Source: Pseudomonadota bacterium (lineage in GTDB: Bacteria; Bdellovibrionota; Bacteriovoracia; Bacteriovoracales; Bacteriovoracaceae). From it: a DNA stretch of 64,000 nt. The stretch covers positions 1 to 64,000 of the forward strand of contig JAIYDC010000011.1 of the NCBI GenBank assembly GCA_027487685.1, in the 5' to 3' direction. Made by a program: the position numbers and the translations under genes. Below are positions 15,328 through 23,510 of this stretch, piece after piece. The first letter of the stretch is position 1. Each line of letters begins with the position of its first letter. The notes beneath the pieces were generated by a model that saw only the letters and a list, made by a program, of their open reading frames with translations, did not search any database and had not been told where the DNA came from.

Positions 15328-16302
15328 ATGACGTGTTTAAAACTCTTGGCTTTTTTTTTTCTAGCCGTTCACCTTCACTTCGTCTTTGGCCAGACGCTCG
15401 TAGACGATGCCAATGTCGTGACCGGAGGGTCTCAGGAAAACGTTTTTACCGAGACAATAAAAATTATTTCTGGATCAAAGAAAATTTTTATTATCACGAA
15501 CAACAACCAGCAGCTGACCCCTGGAGATTTCATCTCGCTCGCTCTGGATAATAACCTTGCGGCACGAGCCGTTGTAGCAAAGGTCCATCAAGGTCAGGTA
15601 GGAATAAAAATTTTGAAGATCTACTCCCTCGCTCAATGGGGACGCCTGCGTCGGAACATCGAAGTTCAGGTAGTCCGGGGGGATGATGGAAGTTTTGCTA
15701 AGAAGCCCGAGGTGAAGGCAGCCGACACAGGGGCGCCAAAAATTCGATCTGAGGACGACCTCTATACTGGTGACGTTGTCGTTGACGACGACGTCGGAGT
15801 CTTCGATGAAAATAAGAATCGTCATATAAAACCCGATAACGTGGTTGCATTAACTGGATCCTTTTTCGATGCGGCAGAAATTGAATCAAAAGGCGGAGCC
15901 GTGCGCGCCACCGAAGTTGGTATCTCTTGGGCTTATCAGTTTGCCGACAACTACTTTGTAGAAGCGCTTTATGGTCGTGCCCTCCTCGACAACTATCCGG
16001 CCAATTCCGCACAGACTCTAGTGAACCGCTTAACGGCGCGGCTTAAATTTAATATTAAAGGCCCACTTTACACCTTCTTTATGCCTTACGTGGGCTTTCA
16101 GTCCTTTACTGTTTCAAGTCCAAAGGCGGGTACAGGTCTCAATCAGGTGACGAACGAAGAAGAGCTTGATGCGGTCGATAAACTCAAGAAGACTGGTCCG
16201 GTTTTCGGTGTCACCGTCTTGCGTCGTCTCGTGCCTGGTTGGTTCATCAAGGCGGACATCGGTACTGATCTTATCAACGTGGGATTTGCCATTGAATTCT
16301 AA
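15328..16302 (+). CDS. Outer-membrane protein with periplasmic N-terminal domain
   Basis: The 324-residue protein has a signal peptide (about 1-21, ending VFG-Q). Residues 25-125 form a small beta domain (KKIFIITNNNQQLTPGDFISLALDNNLAARAVVAKVHQGQ, SH3-like by eye), then an Asp/Glu-rich linker, then a C-terminal barrel-like part (190-324) ending FAIEF with terminal Phe. A run of ten T residues (15351-15360) encodes part of the signal peptide and could slip. It heads a rightward unit with an LptM-like lipoprotein and folK. Confidence 0.65.
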   Translation: MTCLKLLAFFFLAVHLHFVFGQTLVDDANVVTGGSQENVFTETIKIISGSKKIFIITNNNQQLTPGDFISLALDNNLAARAVVAKVHQGQVGIKILKIYSLAQWGRLRRNIEVQVVRGDDGSFAKKPEVKAADTGAPKIRSEDDLYTGDVVVDDDVGVFDENKNRHIKPDNVVALTGSFFDAAEIESKGGAVRATEVGISWAYQFADNYFVEALYGRALLDNYPANSAQTLVNRLTARLKFNIKGPLYTFFMPYVGFQSFTVSSPKAGTGLNQVTNEEELDAVDKLKKTGPVFGVTVLRRLVPGWFIKADIGTDLINVGFAIEF

Positions 16303-16459
16303 GCTTATCCTCTTCTTGACCGTACTTTTATTTTGTGGATGCGGAGTCAAGGGTGACCCGACTTCACCGAAAACAACCCCACTTCCTTCACTGCTTGAAC
16401 ATTACCCCGAAATTAAGACCGATAAGTCTATCGACGAGTTTGCAAAGCGGCGCCGCTAA
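16292..16459 (+). CDS. LptM (YifL)-like small lipoprotein
   Basis: This 55-residue reading frame is only part of a longer track ORF. It starts at TTG 16292 inside the end of the preceding gene (GTGGGA lies about 6-8 nt upstream) and gives MNSKLILFLTVLLFCGCGVKGDP, a lipoprotein signal followed by the CGxKG motif found in LptM, which helps LptD mature. LptM normally has CGLKGPLYxP; the downstream part here differs. The stop overlaps the folK ATG (TAATG). Small size and the non-ATG start make it easy to miss. Confidence 0.6.
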   Translation: MNSKLILFLTVLLFCGCGVKGDPTSPKTTPLPSLLEHYPEIKTDKSIDEFAKRRR

Positions 16460-16920
16460 TGTCGCTGATTATCGCTAGCGGATCAAACCTAGGTGACTCG
16501 CGAAAAATTCTCGAAGAGGCCAGCAGGGCCCTCGCCGATACCTACGGCCTCATAGCCGAGAGTCGAATCTACTCGTCACGAGCAGTGGATTACGACCAGC
16601 AACCCGATTTCTTTAATCAGGTACTAGAACTCCGCCTACCAGAACGTTCACCAGAAACGGTCATGCTTGAGCTTCTAGAGCTAGAGCAGAAATTCGGTCG
16701 CCACCGTGATATCCCTAGAGGGCCACGCACTCTTGATCTAGATATTATCTTCTGGGGAATGTCGGAGTTATCTACGCCTGTACTTATCGTTCCGCATCCG
16801 AGGTGGGCAGAACGGAGCTTCGTGGTCCGACCGCTCAAAGAACTGCCGTTCTTTAAAACAATCGAAAAATGTTTTACAATGCCAGAGAACTTCGACGTAG
16901 ACGCTTTCCCCGTCAGATAA
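16459..16920 (+). CDS. folK: 2-amino-4-hydroxy-6-hydroxymethyldihydropteridine pyrophosphokinase
   Basis: FolK transfers pyrophosphate from ATP to the pterin in folate synthesis. The 153-residue protein has the ASGSNLGD start, the FFNQVLEL segment, the FGRHRD substrate loop and the signature RGPRTLDLDIIFWG, with PHPRWAERSFVVRPLKEL at the C-terminal side. The ATG shares a base with the stop of the LptM-like gene, implying translational coupling. Other folate genes are not in the window. Confidence 0.93.
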   Translation: MSLIIASGSNLGDSRKILEEASRALADTYGLIAESRIYSSRAVDYDQQPDFFNQVLELRLPERSPETVMLELLELEQKFGRHRDIPRGPRTLDLDIIFWGMSELSTPVLIVPHPRWAERSFVVRPLKELPFFKTIEKCFTMPENFDVDAFPVR

Positions 16921-16954
16921 TGTATCTGAAGAGATTTCATTTCAAGGATGAATT

Positions 16955-18091
16955 ATGAATTTTTCGCTTTCCTCAGAGCAGAACGAGATTCGAGACCTAG
17001 CGCTAAAGTTTGCTCGCAATGAAATGATTCCTAAGGCGCAGGAGTACGACGAAGCTGGGACCTTCCCGCGGGAAATTTTCCAAAAAGCTTGGGAACTAGG
17101 CTTCATCAATACCTGTATACCTGAAGCTTACGGAGGTTCGGGTTTTACTTCCGTGGACAGTGTGATTATCTCTGAGGCCCTCGCCTATGGCTGCATGGGT
17201 ATGAACACGTCGTTCATGGCGAACGACTTAGCACTCCTCCCAATTGTAATCGGAGGCACTGAGGCGCAAAAGAAAGCATTTTTAACGCCCTTTACACAGG
17301 AATTCAGGATTGCATCATTCTGCTTAACTGAACCCGGAAACGGATCTGACGCTGGTGGCATCCGTACCCAGATAAAAGACGGTGGTGATCACTGGATACT
17401 CAGTGGTGAGAAGATGTGGATCACAAACGCCGGTTATGCCGACCTCTTCGTGGTTTACGGAACCGTAGATCCAACTCTCAAGCACAAGGGGATATCGGCA
17501 CTAGTGGTGGACCCAAAATTACCAGGAATTGAACTGGGGAAGAAAGAAGATAAAATGGGACACCGTTCTTCAGACACCAGGGGCGTACGTTTTAGCGGAG
17601 TCAAAGTGCCAAAAGAGAACATGTTGGGAAATCCGGGCGATGGTTGGAGTATCGCCATGAGTACGCTGGACCACTCAAGGCCCCTCGTGGCCTCCTCAGC
17701 TCTCGGAGGATCTCAAAGAGCTCTCGATCTTTCTGTTCATTACTCAAAAGAGCGCACCCAATTCGGTGTCCCCATTGCCAAGCACCAGGCGATCCAGTTT
17801 ATGATTGCAGAAATGGGTATGAAAGTAGAAGCCGCTAGACTCCTCGTATATAAGGCCGCATGGCTTTGCGATGAGGGCATCCGCAATACAGAAGTTGCCT
17901 CCTATGCCAAGGCTTTCGCATCTGACTCTTGTATGCAAATTACCACGGATGCAGTACAGATTTATGGTGGATACGGCTACTCAAAAGAGTACCCTGTTGA
18001 AAAGCTCATGCGCGATGCTAAGCTTATCCAGATCTACGAGGGCACGTCGCAGATCCAGCGGCTCGTAATGGCCCGTGAACTACTCAAATAA
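16955..18091 (+). CDS. Acyl-CoA dehydrogenase (short-chain type)
   Basis: The enzyme oxidises acyl-CoA to enoyl-CoA with FAD. The 378-residue length, CLTEPGNGSDAGG and WITNAGYADLFVVYGTVD motifs, DTRGVRF segment and ERTQFGVPIAKHQAIQFMIAEM signature are those of butyryl-CoA dehydrogenases. E362 in YEGTSQIQ is the catalytic base. AAGGA lies upstream of ATG. etfB and etfA follow directly and supply the electron acceptor, so the three form a functional unit feeding the respiratory chain. Confidence 0.93.
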   Translation: MNFSLSSEQNEIRDLALKFARNEMIPKAQEYDEAGTFPREIFQKAWELGFINTCIPEAYGGSGFTSVDSVIISEALAYGCMGMNTSFMANDLALLPIVIGGTEAQKKAFLTPFTQEFRIASFCLTEPGNGSDAGGIRTQIKDGGDHWILSGEKMWITNAGYADLFVVYGTVDPTLKHKGISALVVDPKLPGIELGKKEDKMGHRSSDTRGVRFSGVKVPKENMLGNPGDGWSIAMSTLDHSRPLVASSALGGSQRALDLSVHYSKERTQFGVPIAKHQAIQFMIAEMGMKVEAARLLVYKAAWLCDEGIRNTEVASYAKAFASDSCMQITTDAVQIYGGYGYSKEYPVEKLMRDAKLIQIYEGTSQIQRLVMARELLK

Positions 18092-18115
18092 GCCAATTTC
18101 TTTAAAGGAGAAGTT

Positions 18116-18904
18116 ATGAATATTTTTGTGTGCGTGAAACAGGTTCCAGACACGGAAACAAAGATCACCCCGACAGGGGATGGCAGTTTCATCGAAACCG
18201 CCTCTATTAAGTGGATCATGAATCCCTACGACGAATTCGCCGTTGAACAAGCTCTTCTGGTCAAGCAAATGAATCCAGCAGCGAATGTAACCGTTCTCCG
18301 CGTAGGTTCCGTAAAAGATGTTGAAGCACTGCGAACGGCTATGGCGATGGGAGCGGACGATGCTGCTCTTGTTGAGGCCGCAGACAATCTCGATTCATAC
18401 TCAATCGCTAAGGCCCTGAAAGGAGCTATTCAAAAAACCGGTAAGACACCGGACCTCATTCTAGCAGGCAAGCAAGCGATCGACGACGACGCACTTCAAG
18501 TCCCCCAGATCCTGGCACAGATGCTTAATCTGCCATCTGTCTCAGTCATCGTCGGCTTCGAGCTATCTGGTGCTACACTTAAGGTTCGTCGCGAAGTTGA
18601 GGGCGGCGCCCTAGAGCTATACGAACTCAGCACCCCCTGTGTTCTGGCCTGCAATAAAGGACTCAACACTCCTCGCTATGCTTCACTACCAGGTATCATG
18701 AAGGCAAAGAAAAAACCTATGGCCCAGTTCTCTCTGGCGGACGTGGGTGTCTCAGAATCTGACCGACGGGTTAAGTACTCTCAGTTCAAACTCCCACCAG
18801 AGAAGCCTCCTGGAAAAAAATTCGACGCCACAGACGCCGGGAAGCAGCGTGATGTAGTTTCTCAGGTTGTAGGTCTCCTCCGGACAGAAGCGAAAATTAT
18901 TTAA
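18116..18904 (+). CDS. etfB: Electron transfer flavoprotein beta subunit
   Basis: EtfB binds AMP and, with EtfA, carries electrons from acyl-CoA dehydrogenases to the membrane ETF dehydrogenase. The 262-residue protein has the typical start MNIFVCVKQVPDTETKI, the NPYDEFAVEQAL motif and GKQAIDDDALQVPQILAQ. It is 24 bp downstream of the dehydrogenase and 17 bp upstream of etfA, with AAAGGAG before the ATG. Confidence 0.95.
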   Translation: MNIFVCVKQVPDTETKITPTGDGSFIETASIKWIMNPYDEFAVEQALLVKQMNPAANVTVLRVGSVKDVEALRTAMAMGADDAALVEAADNLDSYSIAKALKGAIQKTGKTPDLILAGKQAIDDDALQVPQILAQMLNLPSVSVIVGFELSGATLKVRREVEGGALELYELSTPCVLACNKGLNTPRYASLPGIMKAKKKPMAQFSLADVGVSESDRRVKYSQFKLPPEKPPGKKFDATDAGKQRDVVSQVVGLLRTEAKII

Positions 18905-18921
18905 TTTCAAAGGATATCATC

Positions 18922-19884
18922 ATGGCCAACGTATTAGTCTTTACTGAAGTTCACGACGGTCGCGTAAAACCCGTCACTCTCGAAATCCTTGGTCGACTCA
19001 CAGGACAAACCGCAGATGTGGCAGTCTTTGGAGACCTCGATTCTACCCAGGTAGCCGAACTCGCAAAGCATGGGGCCCAAAACGTCCACAAGCTCAAAGG
19101 AGCGGGCCTCGACAAGTACTCTCCAGAGGGCTACGCCAATGCTCTATCCGAATTCATCAAGGCCAAGAGTTACGACTACGTCTTTGGGGGCGCGACATCA
19201 ATGGGCAAGGATATGCTTCCCCGGCTTGCTACGAAGTTTGATGCGGGCCTTGCTTCTGACGTTGTTAATTTCACGTTTGATGGCGGCGTGTTCGCTGGAA
19301 CGCGTCCGCTCTTCGCAGGGAAATGTCTCGCTAAAGTAGAAGTTAATGGTCCAAAACCACATTTCATCTCTGTACGGCCAAACGCTCTAGGTATGACACC
19401 TAACCTAACTGCTGGCGCCGGCACCTCTGCCGACGTTGCGGTTAATGCAGGCGATATCCGCGCGACAATCAAGGAGATAATTAAGGCAACATCTACCAAA
19501 GTAGACCTCACAGAGGCGAACATTATCGTCACTGGCGGTCGTGCCATGAAGAATGCAGAAAACTTTAAGATTCTCGACCAGCTCGCAGATGTTATTGGCG
19601 CGACCGTGGGTGCATCACGTGCAGCGGTTGACTCTGGCTTCGCACCTCATGCGATGCAAGTCGGTCAGACTGGAAAGACAGTCGCTCCGTCACTCTACAT
19701 TGCCTGCGGTGTATCCGGAGCGATTCAGCACTTGGCGGGTATGAGAACGTCGAAAGTGATTGTCGCCATCAACTCAGATCCAGACGCTCCGATTTTCACA
19801 AAGGCAGACTACGGCATCGTTGGCGACTTATTCCAAATCGTCCCGATTATGACCGAAGAATTTAAAAAGCTGTTGGGAAAATAA
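18922..19884 (+). CDS. etfA: Electron transfer flavoprotein alpha subunit
   Basis: EtfA holds the FAD of the ETF heterodimer. The 320-residue protein has an N-terminal Rossmann-like half and the C-terminal FAD domain with VTGGRAMKNAENF, GATVGASRAAVDSGF, QVGQTGKTVAPSLYIACGVSGAIQHLAGM and VAINSDPDAPIFTKADYGIVGD. AAGGA lies upstream of the ATG. It pairs with etfB immediately before it. Confidence 0.96.
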   Translation: MANVLVFTEVHDGRVKPVTLEILGRLTGQTADVAVFGDLDSTQVAELAKHGAQNVHKLKGAGLDKYSPEGYANALSEFIKAKSYDYVFGGATSMGKDMLPRLATKFDAGLASDVVNFTFDGGVFAGTRPLFAGKCLAKVEVNGPKPHFISVRPNALGMTPNLTAGAGTSADVAVNAGDIRATIKEIIKATSTKVDLTEANIIVTGGRAMKNAENFKILDQLADVIGATVGASRAAVDSGFAPHAMQVGQTGKTVAPSLYIACGVSGAIQHLAGMRTSKVIVAINSDPDAPIFTKADYGIVGDLFQIVPIMTEEFKKLLGK

Positions 19885-19888
19885 AGAT

Positions 19889-20503
19889 TTGTTACTCCAG
19901 CAACTGGCCGGCCTTTTGGCCGGCTTCCTTTACAGGAACTATGCTTCGACCTTTCGTTATGAGCTGGTCTTCGAAGATATAACGAACCGAAAATTATTCT
20001 TCGAGGACCTATCAAAGCTCGGGCCTGATCCGCAGACAAACCTGATTTTTGCTTGTTTTCATCAGGATGACCTTACCTGTTTACCGTATTTTGCTAATCG
20101 AAATATCTGCATACTGATCTCAAATTCAAAAGATGGACAGATCCTAGCATCGGCAGTCGAATACATGGGTTACCAGACCGTTCGTGGGTCATCACATCGT
20201 GGGGGCGTTGCTGGACTACTGGCCGGGATGCGCAAAGTTATGGATGGTCACAAGATGACCATAGCAGTAGATGGTCCAAGAGGTCCGATCTATAAAGTCA
20301 AAGAGGGAATTACGGCCGTCTCCGAGAAAGCAAAAAGGCCGATTGTTCCTGTAAGGGGTTATCCCCGCTGGAAGTTTGTATTTAAAAAGAGCTGGAATCG
20401 GGCAACTCTTCCTCTTCCCTTTACCAAAATCCGTCTTGTGATAGGAAAGATTAATTTCTACACCACTCAGGAGCTCGAAGATAAAATGATCGCCTTAAAA
20501 TAG
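19889..20503 (+). CDS. DUF374 family acyltransferase-like protein
   Basis: The 204-residue protein matches DUF374, a family related to lysophospholipid/LPS acyltransferases: FHQDDL (HxxxxD-like region), ISNSKDGQILASAVEYMGYQTVRGSSHRGG, and TIAVDGPRGPIYKVKEGITAVSEKAKRPIVPV. It starts at TTG 5 bp after the etfA stop, with AAAG close upstream. The first codons (LAGLLAG) are encoded by a GC-rich inverted repeat. A role in envelope lipid acylation is likely; the substrate is unknown. Confidence 0.78.
   Translation: MLLQQLAGLLAGFLYRNYASTFRYELVFEDITNRKLFFEDLSKLGPDPQTNLIFACFHQDDLTCLPYFANRNICILISNSKDGQILASAVEYMGYQTVRGSSHRGGVAGLLAGMRKVMDGHKMTIAVDGPRGPIYKVKEGITAVSEKAKRPIVPVRGYPRWKFVFKKSWNRATLPLPFTKIRLVIGKINFYTTQELEDKMIALK
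19907..19924 (+). repeat. GC-rich hairpin at the start of the DUF374 gene
   Basis: GCCGGCC, loop TTTT, GGCCGGC: a perfect 7-bp stem within the first codons after etfA. It is followed by TTCCTTTACAGG, which is too poor in T for a convincing terminator. It may reduce expression of the acyltransferase relative to ETF. Confidence 0.35.
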
Positions 20504-20535
20504 ATCCGCAAAGTTTTATCACGGCCGGATTCTCT

Positions 20536-21360
20536 CTACATAGATTGTGCACCTTCAAAATTAAAGCCCTCGCCCTGAGGCGCATCTAGCCTTACCTGGG
20601 GATCTGCTTGGTTTTCTAATTCAGGTGCAACAGCAACCTGTTCGGCCGGGGCGCCTTGATCTCCAAATGTTCCGACATCAACATTATTGTTTTCGGCCAA
20701 AGTCTCCTGGACCTCCTGTTGCTGCTCGGCCGGTGCCTGTGAAGAGAACCGTAGCCGTGTTCCCTCTAAGGGCCCGTTAGTCAGAGTTACCATGTAAGCT
20801 GTTTGATCAACCTGATACATCATTCCGGAATAAACCTCCCCCTCAAGATCGTACTCGAATACATTTCCGGTCATTTCCGAGAAAGACACCGAAAGTCCAA
20901 GTCCATTTGGTAAAGCAACAGAAAGCTCCTCAATGGTGCCGTTATTGGCAGTTAGGGAGCCACTAAACTGATTGATTTGGAGTCCGTTCTGCCACTTTGC
21001 AGGATTGATGACTTCAATAAGTGAGAGGGAAAGCTCTTCCTGTACGGCCGCTGGTGGTGTTTCAGGAACTGCTGGGACCTCAGCGGTTGGCGCTGCCACG
21101 ACTGTTGTAATAGACTGTGTCACAGGTTCTGTCTTGACCTGCGAAGGGTCAGGGATTTTCTGCCAGGTTACGGCAGCGGCAACTTCACGCCCAGGTACTG
21201 TCACGCCATAGATCTCGTCTAACCGTTTTACAAATACCATGTCTCGTCCGGTTAACCCTGATTCAGAATTTATAACTACTGAGTTATAAGTCCCGATTAA
21301 AACGACGAATAACCCTAGAGTGACGTAAAGGTTTCGTACTTGATTTCTATCAAAATTCAT
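20536..21360 (-). CDS. Membrane-anchored periplasmic protein behind a sigma-54 promoter
   Basis: I do not recognise a family for this 274-residue protein. It has an N-terminal transmembrane helix (about 11-30), a short conserved-looking segment (GRDMVFVKRLDEIYGVTVPGREV), a Pro/Thr/Ala/Val-rich linker (about 72-108), a beta-rich domain (about 110-210, e.g. SLTANNGTIEELSVALPNGLGLSVSF) and an acidic Gln-rich tail. GGGGA lies 6 nt before the ATG. A near-perfect sigma-54 promoter at 21390-21405 puts it under enhancer-dependent control, so motility, surface or nutrient-linked expression is plausible. Confidence 0.6.
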   Translation of the reverse strand: MNFDRNQVRNLYVTLGLFVVLIGTYNSVVINSESGLTGRDMVFVKRLDEIYGVTVPGREVAAAVTWQKIPDPSQVKTEPVTQSITTVVAAPTAEVPAVPETPPAAVQEELSLSLIEVINPAKWQNGLQINQFSGSLTANNGTIEELSVALPNGLGLSVSFSEMTGNVFEYDLEGEVYSGMMYQVDQTAYMVTLTNGPLEGTRLRFSSQAPAEQQQEVQETLAENNNVDVGTFGDQGAPAEQVAVAPELENQADPQVRLDAPQGEGFNFEGAQSM

Positions 21361-21389
21361 AAAAAATCCCCTGTGTGTCCCTCCCTAGA

Positions 21390-21405
21390 AGCAAAGGAAG
21401 TGCCA
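21390..21405 (-). promoter_or_regulatory. Sigma-54 (-24/-12) promoter
   Basis: The minus strand reads TGGCACTTCCTTTGCT, matching TGGCACnnnnnTTGCW with the exact 16-nt span. The expected start is near 21380, giving a roughly 20-nt leader with GGGGA before the ATG at 21360. The remaining 125 bp of the 169-bp gap upstream could hold enhancer sites. Confidence 0.85.
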
Positions 21406-21529
21406 TCGGATTTTTCTTAATTACTAAGAGTTGGGGCCTAGTTGGATTTTATTAGTAAACACATGTCTATATAATCGACAGCACTCGCCAGAAACTGCCT
21501 AAAGACCGGACGATAAACAGGCGCTTAAC

Positions 21530-22669
21530 TTATAGCCGTGTAAATACACTGAGAACTTCCACGTGGGGAGTGTGTGGAAATAGATCAATCGGGGTCATTT
21601 CTTGAAGTTTCCAACCGTGCTTTATAAGATCGGCGGCATCACGCGAGAAAGTGTCTATCTCACAGGAAATGTAAAAAATAATTTCAAGGTTATCGAGGTA
21701 CTTATAAAGTCCTCGACGCTTCTCTAGGCCCTCCCGGGGAGGATCGAGGAGAAGCGCCTTAGCGTGAGGTTGAAATCGAGCAATCGACGCCCAAACCCCT
21801 CTTTTTGACATGTCGAGAGGCAGTATACGCACCCCAGGGAGGCCCGATTGGCGTAATGCTTCGAGCGCTGCCCCCTGAACTTCCACTGCGAGAATATTTG
21901 TAAATCCAAGCCCTGAAAGGACCTGGGTAAAATTTCCAGAACCGCAGAACAAGTCAATGACAGGATAATGAAATGGAATATTACTAAACTTGTCTCGGAT
22001 CCAACTGCGCATAACTTCATTTTGCTCAGTATTGCCTTGCCGGAAGGGTCGCCGTTTATTGAGATAAACATCCTTTGATGTCGCTTCATCATCGAGGTCT
22101 AGATAAGACCATTGATGGCCACCCGTTGGACGCCAATCTTCTCGAGGCAGCTTAGCCTTGAGTTCGTGAAAAAGATTCCGCAGTTTCTCATTCATAATGA
22201 GACAGTCGTCAACGGGTCCAAACACTGTCGATCCCTCAGACACATATCCCATCCGAACTCCGTCAGTCTTCAATTGGACCCGATTACGATAACCAAATAC
22301 ATTTGGTGATGGAATGACACAGGGGATGGTCACTTCATGTAGAACTTGCCGCTTTTCAAGAGCATAGATGAGACGTTTCCTCTTTAACTTTAACTGCGAA
22401 GAATAATCTGCCATCATCCACGGACAGCCACCACATTGGCCGGGCAAAAAACCCCGGAATGAACAGGCAATCTCAACCCTTGAGGGAGATGGCATAATCA
22501 TCCGAACTAACTTGGCCTCTTCATACTTGCGAGAATCCTCAGAAGCTTCAAATTCTGCTTCGTCACCAGGCCAAGTTCCGCGGACGAAAAAAGTTCTTCC
22601 ATCGGGATGATCAACAACGCCAAGGCCTTTATGAGACAAGTCTCTAACAGTAGCTACAAAGGTAGGCAT
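21530..22669 (-). CDS. TrmA/RlmD-family 23S rRNA or tRNA uracil-C5 methyltransferase
   Basis: The 379-residue enzyme has an N-terminal TRAM-like domain, cysteines for a [4Fe-4S] cluster (CSFRGFLPGQCGGCPW and a fourth in VDDCLIM), the QGNTEQN motif, SAM-binding DLFCGSGNFTQVLS, LDPPREGL and the catalytic-cysteine segment YISCEIDTFSRD. These define the RumA/RlmD/TrmA group; which uracil is modified cannot be told here. It is compact relative to E. coli RlmD (about 430). It is followed by the sigma-54 intergenic region on its left. Confidence 0.85.
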   Translation of the reverse strand: MPTFVATVRDLSHKGLGVVDHPDGRTFFVRGTWPGDEAEFEASEDSRKYEEAKLVRMIMPSPSRVEIACSFRGFLPGQCGGCPWMMADYSSQLKLKRKRLIYALEKRQVLHEVTIPCVIPSPNVFGYRNRVQLKTDGVRMGYVSEGSTVFGPVDDCLIMNEKLRNLFHELKAKLPREDWRPTGGHQWSYLDLDDEATSKDVYLNKRRPFRQGNTEQNEVMRSWIRDKFSNIPFHYPVIDLFCGSGNFTQVLSGLGFTNILAVEVQGAALEALRQSGLPGVRILPLDMSKRGVWASIARFQPHAKALLLDPPREGLEKRRGLYKYLDNLEIIFYISCEIDTFSRDAADLIKHGWKLQEMTPIDLFPHTPHVEVLSVFTRL

Positions 22670-22706
22670 ATAGTAAGCTCAAACTCCGCAGAGACCAGAC
22701 CTTTTA

Positions 22707-22898
22707 CTACTCGGTGATGGGAACTTGCTTAAGGTAGTCGAGGTGCGATGAGCGAAAGCGCTTGAGGGCAATGACGACAATGTCCGCAACGGGCATACCT
22801 GTGTTTCTCGACATAAGCTCAAGATCTTCTACAACTTTGTTTTCGATTTTTACTGTGATTTCTTTCAAATCACCCTGATTGTGCTTTTGGGATTTCAT
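22707..22898 (-). CDS. Ribbon-helix-helix-like small protein
   Basis: The 63-residue protein has a basic, polar N-terminus, a strand EITVKIENKVVEDLELMS and helices typical of CopG/MetJ-like DNA-binding proteins (NTGMPVADIVVIALKRF). GAGG lies 5 nt before ATG. It could be a repressor or an antitoxin, but no toxin gene is adjacent; the neighbour upstream encodes a PATAN-domain protein. Confidence 0.55.
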   Translation of the reverse strand: MKSQKHNQGDLKEITVKIENKVVEDLELMSRNTGMPVADIVVIALKRFRSSHLDYLKQVPITE

Positions 22899-22912
22899 GT
22901 AACCTCGCTAAA

Positions 22913-22918
22913 ATTATA
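22913..22918 (-). promoter_or_regulatory. Candidate -10 element for the RHH gene
   Basis: A perfect TATAAT on the minus strand lies 15 nt upstream of the RHH start codon. No convincing -35 is seen 16-18 bp further upstream, so it would need an activator. Confidence 0.35.
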
Positions 22919-22954
22919 TGATATTGTAACTGGTTTTACTTTACCGGTCACCTT

Positions 22955-23503
22955 TCATTCTTTTCTTGGGGCCAGGATCTTTAACGCGCCCTTTTTCCGT
23001 AGGCTTATTAGTGCTTGGGTAACTTCGTGCTCCATCAACTCGCATTGCTGGTAAAGATCAGAGGGATTATTCCAATCTGCTAAAGTGCGGAGCACATCGA
23101 ACTCCTTCGATGTAATAGGAAGGGAGTCTTCTAGAAAATCAGCGTCAAGGATGATCTTAATGTTATCAGGAGGCTTAAACTTAACTGTCTCGCGATACAT
23201 TCGTAGGATTTCACGAAGGCGCTGCTTGAGAATTGAGTAGGGGTAGTGGATCTTTCTCTCCTTCTCCTCGACCAGCTCTGGCTCAATAACATAATCAAAC
23301 GATTGAAGGGCGTATTCTTGAATAAAGAGTTCGTAAAACGCTCTGATGCCTCGATACTTCAGAAAAATGACCTGAATAACATCTCCTCCGATAAAAAGGA
23401 TATGTCCCAGGAACTGATGATTAAAGCTCGAAAGGATATTAACTTTACCCGTGAACTCCACCGCCAATTGCTCGTCAATTACACTGAGTACTCTCGACTC
23501 CAC
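22955..23503 (-). CDS. PATAN/DUF4388-domain protein
   Basis: The 182-residue soluble protein begins with a PATAN-like pattern (LAVEFTGKVNILSSFNHQFLGHILFIGGDVIQVIFLKYRGIRAFYELFI), as in DUF4388 proteins linked to signalling and motility in myxobacteria and relatives. A middle helical segment (about 85-120) and a C-terminal winged-helix-like part (TSKEFDVLRTLADW, EVTQALISLRKKGALKI) suggest a regulatory adaptor. It starts 7 bp after the mrp stop, so they are co-transcribed. Confidence 0.65.
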   Translation of the reverse strand: MESRVLSVIDEQLAVEFTGKVNILSSFNHQFLGHILFIGGDVIQVIFLKYRGIRAFYELFIQEYALQSFDYVIEPELVEEKERKIHYPYSILKQRLREILRMYRETVKFKPPDNIKIILDADFLEDSLPITSKEFDVLRTLADWNNPSDLYQQCELMEHEVTQALISLRKKGALKILAPRKE

Positions 23504-23510
23504 GATTACC

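Noticed and set aside
19907-19924. GC-rich hairpin after etfA as an intrinsic terminator
   Set aside because: The stem is good but the following bases (TTCCTTTACAGG) lack a U tract; kept only as a repeat.
21468-21475. TATATAAT on the plus strand in the gap upstream of the sigma-54 promoter
   Set aside because: No -35 at a proper distance and no rightward gene or hairpin follows; it would only read antisense into the methyltransferase gene.
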